Counted from the stretch's first letter, positions 39,940 through 62,630 are shown. The stretch: 64,000 bases of DNA from Nautilus pompilius (GCA_018389105.1 JACATO010001722.1:62001-126000), one strand, 5' to 3'. Numbers and translations: made by a program. The notes: generated from the sequence alone by a model not told the origin.

Positions 39940-40856
39940 CCTGGCAAGACAACGTCGACTGAAATCAGAGACTTGATAGTTGAGCACCACCAAGAAAATC
40001 TGTCTTATCGGGAGATAGCCGATGAGTCAATTGCCCGAAAAGCACTGTGAATCGCATTCTGAAGTAGTACAAGGAGACCGGAAACACGAACCCAAAAATG
40101 CGACAACAAAATGGATCGACTCATTTGTTGCAAATCCAGGGCCAATCGTTTCCTGACATCGACCACCATTCGAGCCTACCTGAGTGGAGTGAATGTCTCC
40201 AGTCGCACTATTCAACGTTGTCTATGCGAGGGTAATCTCTTTGGACGAATCGCCTAGAAAAAGCCAATGATCAGCAACAAGAAAAGGCGCATCTGCATAA
40301 CATGGGCTAAAGCGCACAAAAACTGGACCAAAGTTCAATCGGCTAGAGTTTGCGCATCCACAGTGCTGTCCAAGTGTATGTTCAACGTTACCATGGCGAA
40401 AAATACAATATAAAGTGCATCCGACCGACGGTACAAGCCGGAGGAGGATCGTTGATGGTCTGGGGGTGTATGAGCGCGGCGGGACCAGGCCCTCTCAAGT
40501 TGATCAGGGGCAGAGCGACCGCCCATACCTACTGCAATTTACTGAGGGATGTCGTCGTCGACTACATCGACGAGAACATGCCAGTCACCACCATCTTCCA
40601 ACACGACAATGCCTCGATCCACATCGCCAGAGTCGTCACTTCCCTCACCATTCAACTAGGAATGGATGTCATGCGCTGGCCGCCCCAAAGTCCGAATCTC
40701 AACCCAATCGAAAATGCCTGGAAGCAGCTGAAGGCTAAGGTGGCCAAACACAAGAATCTCAACCAAGACCAATTCTGGTAGGCCGTCCAGAAAAGCTGGC
40801 AGGAAATGAGCAATTACGACTGCCTTCGTTTGGTCGAATCCATGCCCCGTCGTTGA
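39940..40856 (+). pseudogene. Tc1 (DD34E-type) transposase remnant
   Basis: Pieces in several frames cover a Tc1 transposase. They include a helix-turn-helix region with SYREIADE, then TVNRIL and YKETGN in another frame, then KKPMISNKKRR and WAKAHKNW. The longest open stretch (40350-40781) holds VYVQRYHGEKYN, the second catalytic Asp in FQHDNAS and the Glu in NPIENAW with 34 residues between them, which is the Tc1 spacing. The end is the typical ESMPRR before a stop at 40854-40856. An internal TGA (after ARKAL), other stops and frame changes are present, and the first catalytic Asp region is lost near 40335-40350. The protein cannot be active. Confidence 0.88.
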
Positions 40857-40969
40857 CGATAAGTGATCTAAAATCACGGATACGCCACCCACTACTAGTC
40901 AAATGATTATTTCCATTCATTTTTTCCGATTGTAATTTGGAATATCGAAAAATATTTATGGTTTTGCTC

Positions 40970-41189
40970 ACTGTTCCAACTCTTTTGTCGCGGTACAAAT
41001 CGGACATTGCCGATTCAAATATTTTTTCCAGAGAATATATAAACAAATAGCATGTGTTGCTTTTATACACTGTGAAGGCATGTTTTGTGCATATAATAAA
41101 CAATGTGGTGGGCATTTAAATGCCTTTGTTAAAACGAGGGAGCTCAATTATCAATTTCACAGCGTGTCCCAACTCTTTGTCCGCCACTG
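40970..41189 (-). repeat. Right inverted-repeat region of the Tc1 element (inner and outer repeats)
   Basis: The inner copy (ccaactcttttgtcgcggta) is at about 40977-40996 and the outer copy ends at 41189 before a TA. They match the left pair as reverse complements. Confidence 0.75.
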
Positions 41190-43042
41190 TATAAATATAG
41201 AGAGTGAGAAAAGAAATTATTTTTCGAAATGTACCAGTGCATATATCTTATCATATCTATGTTTTATTTTATTTATAATACAAGAGGAATGTCTCACACT
41301 TTCTCAAAAGAAATTTAATAAATTAAAACACAGACTGTTACGACTCATTTATTGTCCACAGGAGCAGAATCATTATCAGAAAGTAGATCATGGTAAAACA
41401 AATAAGATAATTTACATTACCATTGTTTTAATAATTATTACAATTTTACAAGAATTAATAATATCATAAGCTTAAATTGGTTATATTAATAAAGAAACTA
41501 TAGCAACATTTGATATTACTGAAGGTGAATAATAAGTCTACAGTTTAGGCAAGTTCTTTAAAAGAGGTTTTACGGTAATTGATATAAAGCAGGTACAGTT
41601 TCTAACGTTGACTGTACCGCAGTTCGAAGTTCAGAAAGACTAACCAGAATAGGTAGAATTATATTTTCAAAGGAATATCCACAATCAAGTGTAGACTTTC
41701 TGATGAATTATTATTTTACCGTCGTTGTGATTTTTGTTTTTAATAATGAGAAACATCCAAAAAATGCTGACGTAGTAAAAAGAAAAGTGATAGACAAATT
41801 AACATAAGACTACTTTAAACAGGAAAGTAGTTATATTACAATGCTAAAGGAACTTTAATAATTCCGCTTGATATATTCAGCAAGATGATAAAATTTCTCG
41901 CATGTATAAATGAAATTTTAAAAAATTATAATGAACTAATTTATTTAAGAAAAAATTCCCACAGTGAAACTGTCTAAACAACGACCTTTTTCGAATTTTT
42001 CAGATTGAAACGATTTGGGAGTCTCTCGCACATTCATCACACTATAATGCTACAAAGGAGTTCTTACATCAAATCCTTTTCTTGAAAAACACAAAAGCAT
42101 AATAAAAATAAGAAATACTTTTAAAAAATAATTTAAATAGATTTATAGTTTATTCAATTATGTTTAAAGTTGTGTAACAAGTGATGAATTTTGACAAATA
42201 TGGTTTCATTTTAATTGAATCCATTTAGAATCTTTAATATCTGTGCACATCTTTAAATGAGATGAAATATACAAAAGTATGAGAAACTAAGTATGTTTAC
42301 ACATGATAGGTGTGTTCTTGATGTCTATTCGTGAATGAGACTTAAGATGACAAACTTTATTTTTCCCAAAGTTCAAGAAAAATCAGATAAGAAAGATCAT
42401 AACTGAGGTTAGTATACCTTTCAAGCAGAAAATCAAAAAGCAATAATTAATTTTTAATAATATTTTCGATTAATGGAATTGTCTTTATTTCGAACATTAA
42501 CAAAAACTAATTCTTTTCCTTTAAGTAAAGTTAACCCATGTTTTACAAATAATTGTAAACTTAATAATTACTAAAACTTGCTAGAAAACACTGATAAATA
42601 ATTCAGTTTGGTAACAGAAATGTAATTATTCATTTGCACTGCTTTGAACAAATATGTTTGACGTGTTTTGAATTAATTTACCTAATTGCTTAAAGTAGTA
42701 AAAAAACTATGATATTTAGATGGGATATTTTTTTAATTTATGCATAGATTACCTATCATTGATGAATTATCTAAAATTATATGATGGCAAAATGAATATG
42801 TATTGCATCTACACATTTATAAATATTTAAAGTTAAATTATCCTTACAGATAATCAATGTCTTGATCACTGTTCATAAATTAAATAATATGCACATAAAT
42901 TATATAAATATTAAATAATAAAATATCACTTCATAATATTCACGGCTTCATAACTGCCAACTAATTTTAAGAAAGGCATTTGATTGTTTTTGTGTTGTTA
43001 GAAGGCGACCTGTTTTAAAATAACAGCTAAGGGCCATTCAAG

Positions 43043-52680
<9,638 letters not shown>

Positions 52681-52769
52681 TCTTCCAAGATGGCCGTGAA
52701 ACGATTTAAATAGCCCAGACATTTGCATTATTGTTCCTGACAATCACTGTATCCTCTTCTACAAGAACA

Positions 52770-52775
52770 AATAAA
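52770..52775 (+). promoter_or_regulatory. Polyadenylation signal of gene D
   Basis: AATAAA about 90 bases after the stop, followed by the shared phrase gtgaaatatttg seen after gene E. Confidence 0.65.
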
Positions 52776-53660
52776 TATCGATTTTCCTGTGAAATATTTG
52801 CTGTTGTTGTTCTTTTTTTAAAAAATGCAGCATAGAAATTGTAGGCGGTAACAATATAAAGAAAGAAATTTAGACGTACAATGATTGTAAAGACGTTTCT
52901 TTCTCATAGATTTTCTTTTGTATGTGTAACTGTATTTTGTCTTTACTTGACATCATTCGTTTGTTGTGAAGGAAATTGTGGGGAAAGTAAACGAACAATG
53001 GAATTACTTTTAATAAAACTGCGTCAATTTGCATACGTATTTAAATTTTTTTAATTTATAAATCTGGAAATAGGGTCATTTTTGCTTTAAGTTAGAAAAT
53101 TTTAATAAAACAGCATCATTTTGCAATATTATCAAAAATGTATCAATCTGAAGTCTACCTAAATTTATTCGATATTGGAAATTTGAATTATCCGAAAACT
53201 ACACTTTTTACTTATATTGTGCGAGGGTTAGCGCACGGAAAAGCTTTATTACTTTTCATATTTAAAACGGTCGAACAATCCGCAATACGTATTGCATTGC
53301 TTATATTTTAAAATCGAAACAATTAGAAAAATAAAGCAGATTATCAAAACAGTGAGAAATTTAAACCTGTGCACGACTGACACGTGGTCTTCTGCCTGAA
53401 TGTAGGAATAAATTTTTTGTGCAAATGAGAAAATTTAAGTATTCATCTGGTATGAAAATAATCGGAGGCATCTATGCTTCAGAACGCTAACCAAAACTTT
53501 AATAAAGTTTAGACATTTATTAACATAAAAAAACCGTAGAAATTATTTCTAAATATTTGTGCAGGTTCAATAAACTAATGGATTAAACTTAGAATAAGGA
53601 ACTCGTGTAAGCTGGATTAAAAACAGCATTAAAATATTATTTCTTCTAAAAGTAAATTAT
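52776..53660 (+). repeat. Downstream flank of gene D
   Basis: AT-rich non-coding sequence, similar in part to the stretch after gene E (about 62660-63120). It is shorter than the tails of B and C, and the unit-boundary CG-rich phrase is not seen, so the D/E boundary has lost DNA. Confidence 0.45.
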
Positions 53661-53669
53661 GGTAATGAC

Positions 53670-55234
53670 ACTAGTTTAACATTGAACATATTCAACTAAT
53701 ATTTAATTAATCACAAAATATTATGCAAAAACTGAGATACGATTTAAATTGCATATTATTTAAATAAATATTGAATATTTAATGTTCGAAAAATTAGTTG
53801 TAATCGCTCTTGGTCAAATTCACAAAATGATTGTGTGACCCCGTCTAAATATGATATTTGAACTCGGAATGGTAGTTGTTTTTAAAAATGCTTCCAGTAG
53901 AGTAAAATCATCTAATGTTGGATTTTTTTGGTATTTTATCCAGTCAGTTCAGCCATAAAGTCTATGACTTACCATTTGCTGATAAATTAATTGTAAGGTC
54001 CAGATGTTTCTGTCAGGCAACCTGGCAAACGGTTAACCAGAGTTGACTGTGAAAGACTTTTCCTACGAATCAGCTGTAGGCCTGACTAGAACTGCCAGAG
54101 CACAGTGCGGACCATCATATGTTATGACCACAGAACTAATGACAAATGGACCCACAAACCAGAAACCAAATATAAACTGCGGAACAATTAATCGAAGGAC
54201 GATCTGCTAATATGTGAAAGGGTTGGGTAAAGTCAGGGTGCTGCCCCGCATGGTTGTTGTCAGTTATTCAATGAAAGTTTTCTTTGTGTTTGCTCTACGT
54301 GAATGGTGTCTGTCGTTATCAACAGAGTGAATCCGGTTTTGGTTTTTGGTGTTGATGCTTCGTGTGACGGCTCTGCGACAACCCATTAACCACTTTGTGA
54401 AAAGGGGGAAAAAAAAACCTGTCTTTCCTTTCGTGGCCAATCGTGATCTGGCTCTTCACATTTGCCTGGATGTATAAAATATTTTAATTAGTTTAAATAC
54501 AGTGTTTTCGGTTTGTTATGATGAGATGGATAAAAGGCGTACAATTGCGTTGTTTTTCAGATATTTATTACCAACAAACCTGGTCAACAATGAGAATCAC
54601 TTTTCCGCATCATGTTCCTTGTCGGTCTCTTCAAATCTACTTTTGCTTTTGTTATTTTCAAATGCACTCAGAAAAGGTCAGTGCGTCTAGAGAAAAACGA
54701 ATATTAAAATTTGATTGTTTACGACAGTGAAAATCAGTGAAAGTAAGAAAACAAAAGTTTTTTTACTTATTAATAAAATAACTTTAGTTTACTGCAAGCA
54801 TTAGAGCGTTTAATTATTTGGGGAAAGTGTTCTTTACACTTGATTACTTTGTCATTATTTCGAACGATAAAAGAAAAAAAAAAGAATTTTATTTTTATAA
54901 GTTGGAATAATCGCCGTTTTAAAATTGATGTTAATGTTGTTCATGAAATATTCTTTTTAAATAAAAAGTATATAGACGCCTTAATTTGGTATCATTAATT
55001 TAAACATTCATGTCCATTGCTCTAATTATATTTTCTCAGTCAATTTTGCATTAATTTGCATATTTATTTAAAATAAGAGAAATATGACAAATTGAATATT
55101 AAAACATTTTTCGAAATCTATTCATACGTTACCGATTATAAATAATCAATGTAAAAATAAAATGAAAGCAAATTCGATATGCGAGGCACGTACAACAAAT
55201 ATAAATATTCAGATTTTTAAAAATATCACTTCAG
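53670..55234 (+). repeat. Shortened upstream flank of gene E
   Basis: Sequence from about 53670 matches 36620 onward in unit D (for example 53800-54010 with 36890-37120), then jumps to text matching about 19300-19450 in unit B. Only about 1.6 kb separates the unit start from the gene, compared with 4.5-5 kb of non-transposon sequence in the other units. It ends at a TTCAG acceptor-like site (55234), 95 bases before the start codon. The ORFs near 54502-54730 are not conserved. Confidence 0.55.
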
Positions 55235-55329
55235 AAGATGAACAGCTTGTCATCTTATTAGATAGAAACTATTTCGGTTGTTTCCTTTTTGGAAGAACAA
55301 AACTCGCGTTTAGAAAACAGCAGCTAAAG

Positions 55330-58300
55330 ATGCGTCAAGAAACCCTAGTAATTTTGATTGTTTCCGTTCTTCTTCTCAGGACAATAGATGCATGTTCTCC
55401 TCCGAAACCAAAGAAAAAAGACCCGGGTATGCTTTTCTCGACATATATATATATATATATATTTTTTTTCAAATTATCCTGAAAGTAAATTAATTTTTTA
55501 AAAAGATTTATTGATGTAGCATAGTTCACTTTTCATGAATAATTAACTAAATATCTCGTCCGAGTGAGGACGTAGTTTTATTTTTAATTTAGTGCTCACA
55601 AGCAGGCAAGAGTCCGACATGGCAGTTGTAAAGCGGGGAGATTTATTAAACAATCGCCTAATGTTTTCTTTGTGGTGAATTATCCTTACAAAGAAAAAAC
55701 TGTTGAATCGTTCGGTAAATTTGTGTTGAATAATTGCTATAAATTTAGCTCGTTCTCTTGCCACAATTAATTATCTTTTTTCAAATAAAAAATAATGTCA
55801 ATTTGATATTCTCTAAAGTGGATAACTTTTTAAAAAGTATTCTTTACCCGTATCAATGTACCCATCTAACTCCAAGTAATTAAACAGCGCATTATCATAA
55901 TGTCAGATTTCCTCTTTTTTTTATTTGATGTTTTATAACTCAATGTTCTTCATACTATCAGGTCGTTATAAACATTTTGTCGGTTTTTATATTATGTTAA
56001 TTTGGGGTTCATTTTTGCCCGCTTATGAAGGTGTACGTAGATAAGTTATATATCGTTTTGTAGCGTGTGCTTAGGCATACATTATGCAAAACCTACCTTT
56101 TTTAAAATCATAAAATGGATATTTGTTACAGGGTTCTGAGTGAAGCATTGGTAGATATCTTTTCGTGCCATTTCGCTTCACGAGTTTAAACCAGGACACA
56201 AAGCGAACGAGACAACTCGTAACGTTAAGACAGCATGGGGCGAGGACACAGCAAATGAGTGCACCATACGACGATAGTTTGTAAAGTTTCGATCAGGAGA
56301 TATTGAGTCTCGAAGATAAGGAACGTATCGGACGTCCTTCCAGCTGTGATGAGGACTGCCTGCCTCAGTTGAAGCCGATGCAAGAAAAACAGTGCGGGAA
56401 ATTGCTGGAGAGCTTTTCGTAAGCACTGCAACTGTTTCCCGCCATCTTGACACAATCGGCAAAGTGAAGAAGCTTGAGAAGTGGGTGCCTCACGAGTGAA
56501 TGAGCAACAACAAAATCGTCAATTGGAGATCTGCTCTTTGCTTGTCATAATAAACAAAAACGACCCATTTCTTGACCGAATCATTACGTGCGATGAAGAA
56601 TGGATCCTTTACGACAATCGCAAACGATCAACACAGTGGCTCGACGGATACAAGGTGCCTAACCACATTCCAAAACCCAGCCTCCACCCAAAGAAGGTCA
56701 TGGTCACTGTCTGGTGGACTGCCACTGGTGTCATCCACTATAACTTCTTGCAACCTGGCGAAACCATCACTGCTAAAAGGTACTGTCTTGGATTAAACGT
56801 TGTTCATCAGAAACTCTCCCAACGACAGCCGACATTGGTGCATCGAAGATGCCCAATCCTGCTCCACGACAATGCTCATCCTCATGTTGCAAAAGTGACT
56901 CTTCAGAAACTGAACACGGAGTAGGAAGTTCTCCCTCACCTAGCCTATTCACCAATGACATCTTCCCCCATATGAAATGCTTCTCTAACCAAGCAGCAAT
57001 TGAAACTGCCTTCCAATGGTTTATCGACTCCAGAAATGCAGATTTTTTTTCAAAATGGTATAAATGCGCTTGAAACTCATTGGCAGAAGTGTATTGATTG
57101 TAGTGGAACTTACTTTGATTAATAAACTTCACGTTCGCCAACAATATGAACTCTCATTGTTGCGGTTAAAAAAACAAAATATTTGTAACGACCTAATAAC
57201 AAAAACCAAAATATACGTATTATTTCCAATCTGACTGGGTGCAGACTTTTCACTTGTTTGGTGACATTCTCTTGTTAATTTTTTCAATATTAATATTTTT
57301 AATGCTTTCCTACATCAATTACATCGCGGATTTCGATCTTCTCATATAAAAATAACATTATTAGAATAAAAAAGGACCACTTATAAGTTTTCATCCTTTG
57401 ACCGAGCTTAAAAATAGCTAACAATTTCCTTTAATAACCCATAACGTTGAATTTATTAATCTTTCTGGTAAAGAAAGCTCGGATATGTTTTGATACATTA
57501 TGCAGATATTTTATATAAAAACAGCCTATGCAAATTTACCAATCAAGAAATAAAAAATACCTGTAAATCTGCTTTTTTATAGTACAAATGCGAAACAAGG
57601 AGAACATTATCCCCCCCCCCTTAATTTTTGTGCGAATTTTAAAATTGCAATTTAAAGTTTCCCTCCAGAGTTGATTGAGCCAGGTTGGCAGATATACAAC
57701 TCTAATGGACATAACTGAATAAGCCCATTTCTATTTAGATTTCTACAGTAAAGAAATTAACACAGCCTTCTTATAAAATTTACTGAGAGATATAACATTA
57801 AATTGAAAGTGCGCATATCACACGCAAATGGAGTATGGTAGCTAATTAAAAATCTAAAGTTAGAGCGTGGTAAGAGAAACGTCTATATCACCGCAGCAAA
57901 AATGATCGTGGGCGCACATGCTAAGTTGCATAACATGAATATGCTATTAAAGTTTAAATAAAAATTTCTTTTTCAGAAGAGAAAATTAATAAAGTTACGT
58001 ATCTACAATTAATTTATTGTACACAAGTTCTGTTCGAATAACTAATGATTTTATAAGCATAAATGTGTTAAAACTACCTTAAAATATTTGGCAAAAAATG
58101 GCTATTTTAAGAATTCAGTATGACAAGTAAGACGTCCGGTATATTTACATGTGATAGAGTGATATGTTGTTGTTATTTTTTTTTTTAAAAAACCCGAAGA
58201 TCTGACCTGCTACAGCAGTTTTAGTCGAGGAAGGGAATGTGTGACAACTAAGACTACCAAACTAAAAGCCACCATGGTTAAGTGTAAACATTGTGCTACT

Positions 58301-61300
58301 GGAATTTACAAAACTGACGATACCTGGGGTAAGCTGGATCTAGTATATTTTCTTCGCAGCCTTTAAAAAGCTGCAGCCTACTATAGATTTTGCTTGTGCA
58401 ATACTTATTTGAAAAATCATTTTGGGTGATTACTTCAAGCGCTTCTTCCATCGTATAGAGTTTGTAAAAGATGTCTCATCATGGAATGTATCAGAATAAT
58501 TCCAGTAACATGGAACAGATTTCTCCACAACTTTTGCTGGTATCCTCATAATTGAACCTTTGCAATATTTTTTGGCTGTGTATCCGAATCTTTCTAAAAA
58601 TTCTCTAATAAATGCACGATTTATTTTCCATTCTGGTATTTCATATGTCTGGTAAATGACTGCTTTCTAATTCGGACTCTTGTAGGCTTTGACGATTTCG
58701 GATCAGTGGAATTTTTTTGTTTCAATGATTTGTTTCATATGGAGATGATTGCTGAATAACTGGTAAAAAATAGACACAACAGAATACAGGAAACATACAG
58801 ATCGCTATGGATTAAATTTAATTGTGACTATTGGTAAGGTGTAATCGATCTCGATCCAAAACTGTATAACAACGACAAAATGAATACCAAAAAGTTAAAA
58901 TAATAAAAACTTTATAGATTTTCATTTCTTATTTGCATTTTTTAATTTAAAAATGAGAAAAAGGAAAATTCATGTAGTTATGTAGCTACAATTTTAAAAT
59001 TATGTTTTAAATTAATCAAAACTTTAAGATGAACATCCACAGAAGCATTAGACAGATAATCACATACACATAATGGAAGATAATGGACATTTACTTTGGT
59101 GCAAAGAATTAAAATAACAATAGGAGGATGGAATTAAGCCAACTGTGTACATTTAACAAATACCACCAAACTTCTCAGAATTAAATTGTTTCCATTAGTT
59201 ATATATGCTATAAATTATCGCGAGGTCAATAAAACATTCTGACAAATTTATTAAGTATATCAGAGTTCTTAAATGTTTATTTTAATTATGTAATGCAACA
59301 GAAAGTACTTTGTAAGGTAGAAACCTATTAAATACATGACTGTTGGAAGACTTTTCAAAATAAAAAATTTTTAAAAAACGGAATATAGTAACTCTTCAAG
59401 TCATACTACTAAGTTGTACTTGATATCTATCTCTCTTTTTCCTCTTATTTGCATATCATTGTACACAGTTGAAATTCAACAAACTTGGTAAGTTCAGCAA
59501 TTGTGCAAGATCTTTCACATTACTGGCAATAGATAATTGTTATCTTTTACTTTTCTCTCAAATGTAGTTTTCTTTAGAAAGCTAAAACCCATATTCAGCT
59601 GTTTGGGAAAACAGCATTCTTTCACTACAGCGATGCGCCTTTAATTTTTACAGCCTCTCTTTAGTCAAAATATGTTGATCTGATTTTTTTCTCATTAACT
59701 TATTTTTTTGTCTGAATTAGTTCATGTATCAATATGAAGGACTATTTATTTTTCTTTGGGCGTCATTTTATTGGGTTTTCAGCCTTTGCATGTGATTTCC
59801 CACAAGTGCTCTTTGATACCTTGTTTCTGCCAGATTAAATAATTTCTCTACCTTATAACGTCACAGTGCGCAGCTCGAGTGAAGCACAACACTACCTGTG
59901 CTGATGTTTCTTGTAAAACAAAGAATGACGGTTCTAAGGTTATTTCAGTGCTCTTATTTTGGTAATTCCAGCACGAAAGAAACATCTGAAAAGTTGTTTT
60001 ATATTCATCTGACAGGTAAAATCTGTGAATAGAATATCAGCTGCAGTCACTTCATATTCTTCCTTGTAGTTAGTGGAATAAGTACCTGCATAAATTTCTC
60101 TGCCCTTTTAAAATCCGGTAAGGTTAACTCATTCAGTTTTATTTCATTTCTCGTCGTTTCTTTGGCAGATCCATTTTTATACTATTATTGGTTACCTTAT
60201 ATCCTTTGTGGTAACTTCACAACCTCATCTTTTAGACTGGTCTTTGTTTCTGCAGCTGTTATCAAAAGAATCATTTCAGTTATATGCTGCGTAATCTTTT
60301 ATAAACGTTTGATATTAATCCCCCAAATCGTTCGTGCAGGAATTTTTTATTTGTCAACTTTTTCCCTTCTGTTTCCATTTAGACATGGTACATTTATTTC
60401 TGGAACGTGTATTAGAAAATTAAATAATTCTGATGTTTGCTTTTGTCATTTCGATAGCGAGCTCAATAAAAAACTGATTTTACCATTTCAGCTATGAAAT
60501 CGTTAATAAGTATAAGAAATTCTTTTGCGAACATTTATTCATGAGTGACTGGCGAGAATACTTTCTGTTATATTATGAAGAAACTGGACAATGCTTTCAA
60601 AAGATTTCTGAAGATTTAATCAAATTGACAATTATGGCATTAGCTGTAGAATACACGCCAATATCCTACTTTATCTTCTGTGCTCTTATTTGTGAGAAAA
60701 CCTGACCGTTTATTGATCAGCAACTGATTCTCCCCAAATACAACTTTCTCCATGCGTTTCTCTACACCGCAATTTACGCTAATCAGTCGAAAATTAGAGC
60801 TTTTGTTTAATTTTTCACGTTTCTAGAATGTTACTAATATCCATTGTTTTTTTTAATATCTAAGGTTTTGCATCGTCTCAAACTGATAAACAATCTTAGA
60901 AGTGTATCGTTGGCATAATCTGCAAATTAATTTGTTAGAGAGGACATATGTCCAAAATGTCCTCTGGCCTTACAACTTTCTGAAAGCTACATTCTTCCTT
61001 TCCAAAATATAATTTTTGCATAAATGTCCTTTCTAAAACCTCATACTGTTCCGCCATTTTTTCAGTTAGTTTTCTTCACTACATTATAATTTTCACCATC
61101 CATGCAATCTTATTGTTGCATGCAAAGATATTTGCTTCTATTTTTTTATCAGTGGTTTCTCAATTCTATTCGACTTTTGCCATTGATTTTCATCAATTTC
61201 ATCTCAATCTTTTTATCGATCCAGACAACTTTCTAATAACTTTCCACTTTAAAAATAAATAATTTTTAAAGTCAACTTTTTAACGCAGCATGTAACTAAA

Positions 61301-62592
61301 TATAGCTTGTTTTTTTGGCATTATCAAAAATATTCTTGTTTTGTTCTAAAGAATATTTCCTTTTTTATGCATATCATTAGATTATTGTAGACGTTCTTCA
61401 AATTTTTGTCGAGTAGAATTCCTTTAAATTCTTTGCATTTGCCCTTGGTAAGTTTTTTTTTTTAATCTTTTAGAGTTGCCTAGTTGAGCATCGAACATCT
61501 GTACTTTATGGTTGATGTTCTCAAGATGTGCTAATTATCTTCGTGTAGCTATAGGTCACACATTAGTATAGTAACGAGTTTGCTTTTTCGCAATTTCATC
61601 TCTTTACATAGTGAAATTAGCACCTGTCTATGGCTACTGCCACGCAGTCAATCACACACTTGGCTTTTAGGTTTGACATTACCTTCACTGGCAGAACCAA
61701 AGTGTAGTGTTGCTGGGCACTTTTCCTAAAGTAACACGCTGTCGTATTATTACTAGTTCTCATGAGGATGAAACAACTATTAGTTTGTCAGTTTTCTAAT
61801 TCTCTTCTACAGATACCCACGCCATAGCTACAGATGAGTGGGCGTTTTTTTTTAAATCTCCTATCTCACGTTAGCTCTTCCTGTACAACCAAGAAGATCT
61901 CTGAAATGTCGGGAGTGGACACTGTTAAAGTGGAATATTTGCCTGTTTATATTTAATTATAGTTCCGGTATTTCAGCCTTTTCTTTCAGGTTGCAATATT
62001 GTCTTTACCCGTATTAGGGCTCAGTTTCTATTTTTAAAAAGTCCCTTATCTTTTACAAATGAAATGCTAATTTTTTTAATGTATTTATATATGCAAGCAA
62101 TTGCTCTTGTTTCATTTTCATTCTGTTTAATTATCATTATTACCATCCAACGATTTTCCCTCTTCGTAAGTCATATTTTTCGAGATTTTACATCTTAAAG
62201 GAAATCTACCAGTGTCTCTAACTCTGCTCTACGAGAAATGTAGCAGGATGCATAGCATTATGTCAGTATCATTGACGCACGAACTCAAATTTCTGCACCA
62301 CAACACCAAATTAACGCTCCATAAAGCAGCCTTATGTGTTGATCTACATTGTAGTATTACATAATAACATAAGTGTGTTTTTGCCTTGTTTTCAGAGTGT
62401 AGAAGAGGTTGCTCATCTGGTTTTGGATCAGAAGCAGAAGCGAAAAGATTGCTGAATGCTGGAGGCTGCGCTTTTGAGAAAAATTACGTTGTATGTCTGT
62501 GTTCTTCAAACAAATGCAATGGTGACACTCACAGAAAACTGGAAAAAATAAAACCAACGAAACGGCTTCCTCGTTTCTTCCGTTATCTCTGA
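55330..62592 (+). CDS. Secreted cysteine-rich protein, array copy E (three exons, basic C-terminal tail)
   Basis: The exons are 55330-55426, 58200-58328 and 62396-62592 (stop included), giving 140 residues. Both introns are phase 1 (2773 and 4067 bases), with GTATGC and GTAAGC donors. The signal peptide (MRQETLVILIVSVLLLRTID) leads to ACSPP and a Lys-rich linker (KPKKKDP). The domain cysteines are at 36, 46, 61, 64, 77, 81, 100, 109, 111 and 116, then Asn117. Unlike the others, E continues for 23 more residues, rich in Lys/Arg and aromatic residues and ending RFFRYL, with a Lys-Arg pair that could be a processing site. A mariner lies in intron 1 in the same direction. It is closest to D. The function is unknown; the signal peptide and disulfide pattern imply an extracellular protein. 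Confidence 0.84.
55958..57196 (+). mobile_element. Mariner-family DNA transposon, decayed, 1239 bp with TA target duplication
   Basis: The ends are tcaggtcgttataaacat (left) and, as reverse complement, ttaggtcgttacaaatat (right), each flanked by TA. The length is right for a mariner. It lies in intron 1 of gene E in the sense direction. The transposase inside matches the cecropia/Hsmar1-like mariner group. Confidence 0.9.
56190..57122 (+). pseudogene. Mariner transposase remnant (cecropia/Hsmar1-like)
   Basis: The open stretch 56481-56924 reads RIITCDEEWILYDN (first catalytic Asp), then MVTVWWTATGVIHYNF, PGETITAKRY and PILLHDNAHPHVA (second Asp). Upstream pieces in other frames match the helix-turn-helix part, ending TVREIAGEL, STATVSRHLDTIG and KWVPHE, with stops between. 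After a stop at about 56922 the C-terminal part continues in another frame (AAIETAFQWF, then HWQKCIDCSGTYFD before TAA at 57120-57122). About 15 residues are missing around the third catalytic Asp. The protein is not functional. Confidence 0.88.
57200..58190 (+). other. Rest of intron 1 of gene E, homologous to intron 1 of D
   Basis: AT-rich intron sequence that matches D near 45900-46160 and 47090-47290. It includes a poly-C run at about 57611-57620 that has a counterpart at about 45920-45930 in D. No gene or transposon is seen. Confidence 0.5.
58360..59190 (+). repeat. Block nearly identical to 47440-48600 (E copy)
   Basis: E partner of the D block. It begins about 30 bases after exon 2 and ends near 59190, where the ordinary paralog divergence resumes. 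It lacks the extra stretch present in D. Confidence 0.75.
59191..62390 (+). other. Rest of intron 2 of gene E
   Basis: T-rich intron sequence, homologous in segments to intron 2 of D. The ORF at 60162-60497 reads hydrophobic residues but is not conserved in frame in D. No exon, RNA gene or complete transposon is recognised. Confidence 0.5.
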
Positions 62593-62630
62593 CGTTATTG
62601 TATCCCGTCTTACGAGAAGAAGTAAATATT

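Larger units (their letters stand above)
39609..41189 (+). mobile_element. Tc1-family DNA transposon, decayed, 1581 bp with TA target duplication
   Basis: The element begins CAGTGCCGAACAAAAGAG and ends with the near reverse complement (ctctttgtccgccactg), flanked by TA on both sides. The motif is repeated in an inner copy (about 39804-39838 and 40970-41004), giving the two-repeat (IR/DR) ends known in some Tc1 elements. The paralogous positions in units B and C are uninterrupted, so the insertion is younger than the duplication of the units. It carries a transposase remnant on the plus strand. Confidence 0.93.
36180..42849 (+). repeat. Upstream flank of gene D, with a Tc1 element inside
   Basis: Homologous to the upstream flanks of B and C, interrupted by the Tc1 insertion at 39609-41189. 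Conserved blocks include 36890-37060, 38450-38890 and 41490-41760. It ends at TCCTTACAG (42841-42849), the likely acceptor of an untranslated 5' exon, 193 bases before the D start codon. No gene other than the transposase remnant is seen. Confidence 0.6.

Noticed and set aside
40415-40738. 107-residue ORF and minus-strand ORFs within the Tc1 element
   Set aside because: They are shadow frames of the transposase remnant.
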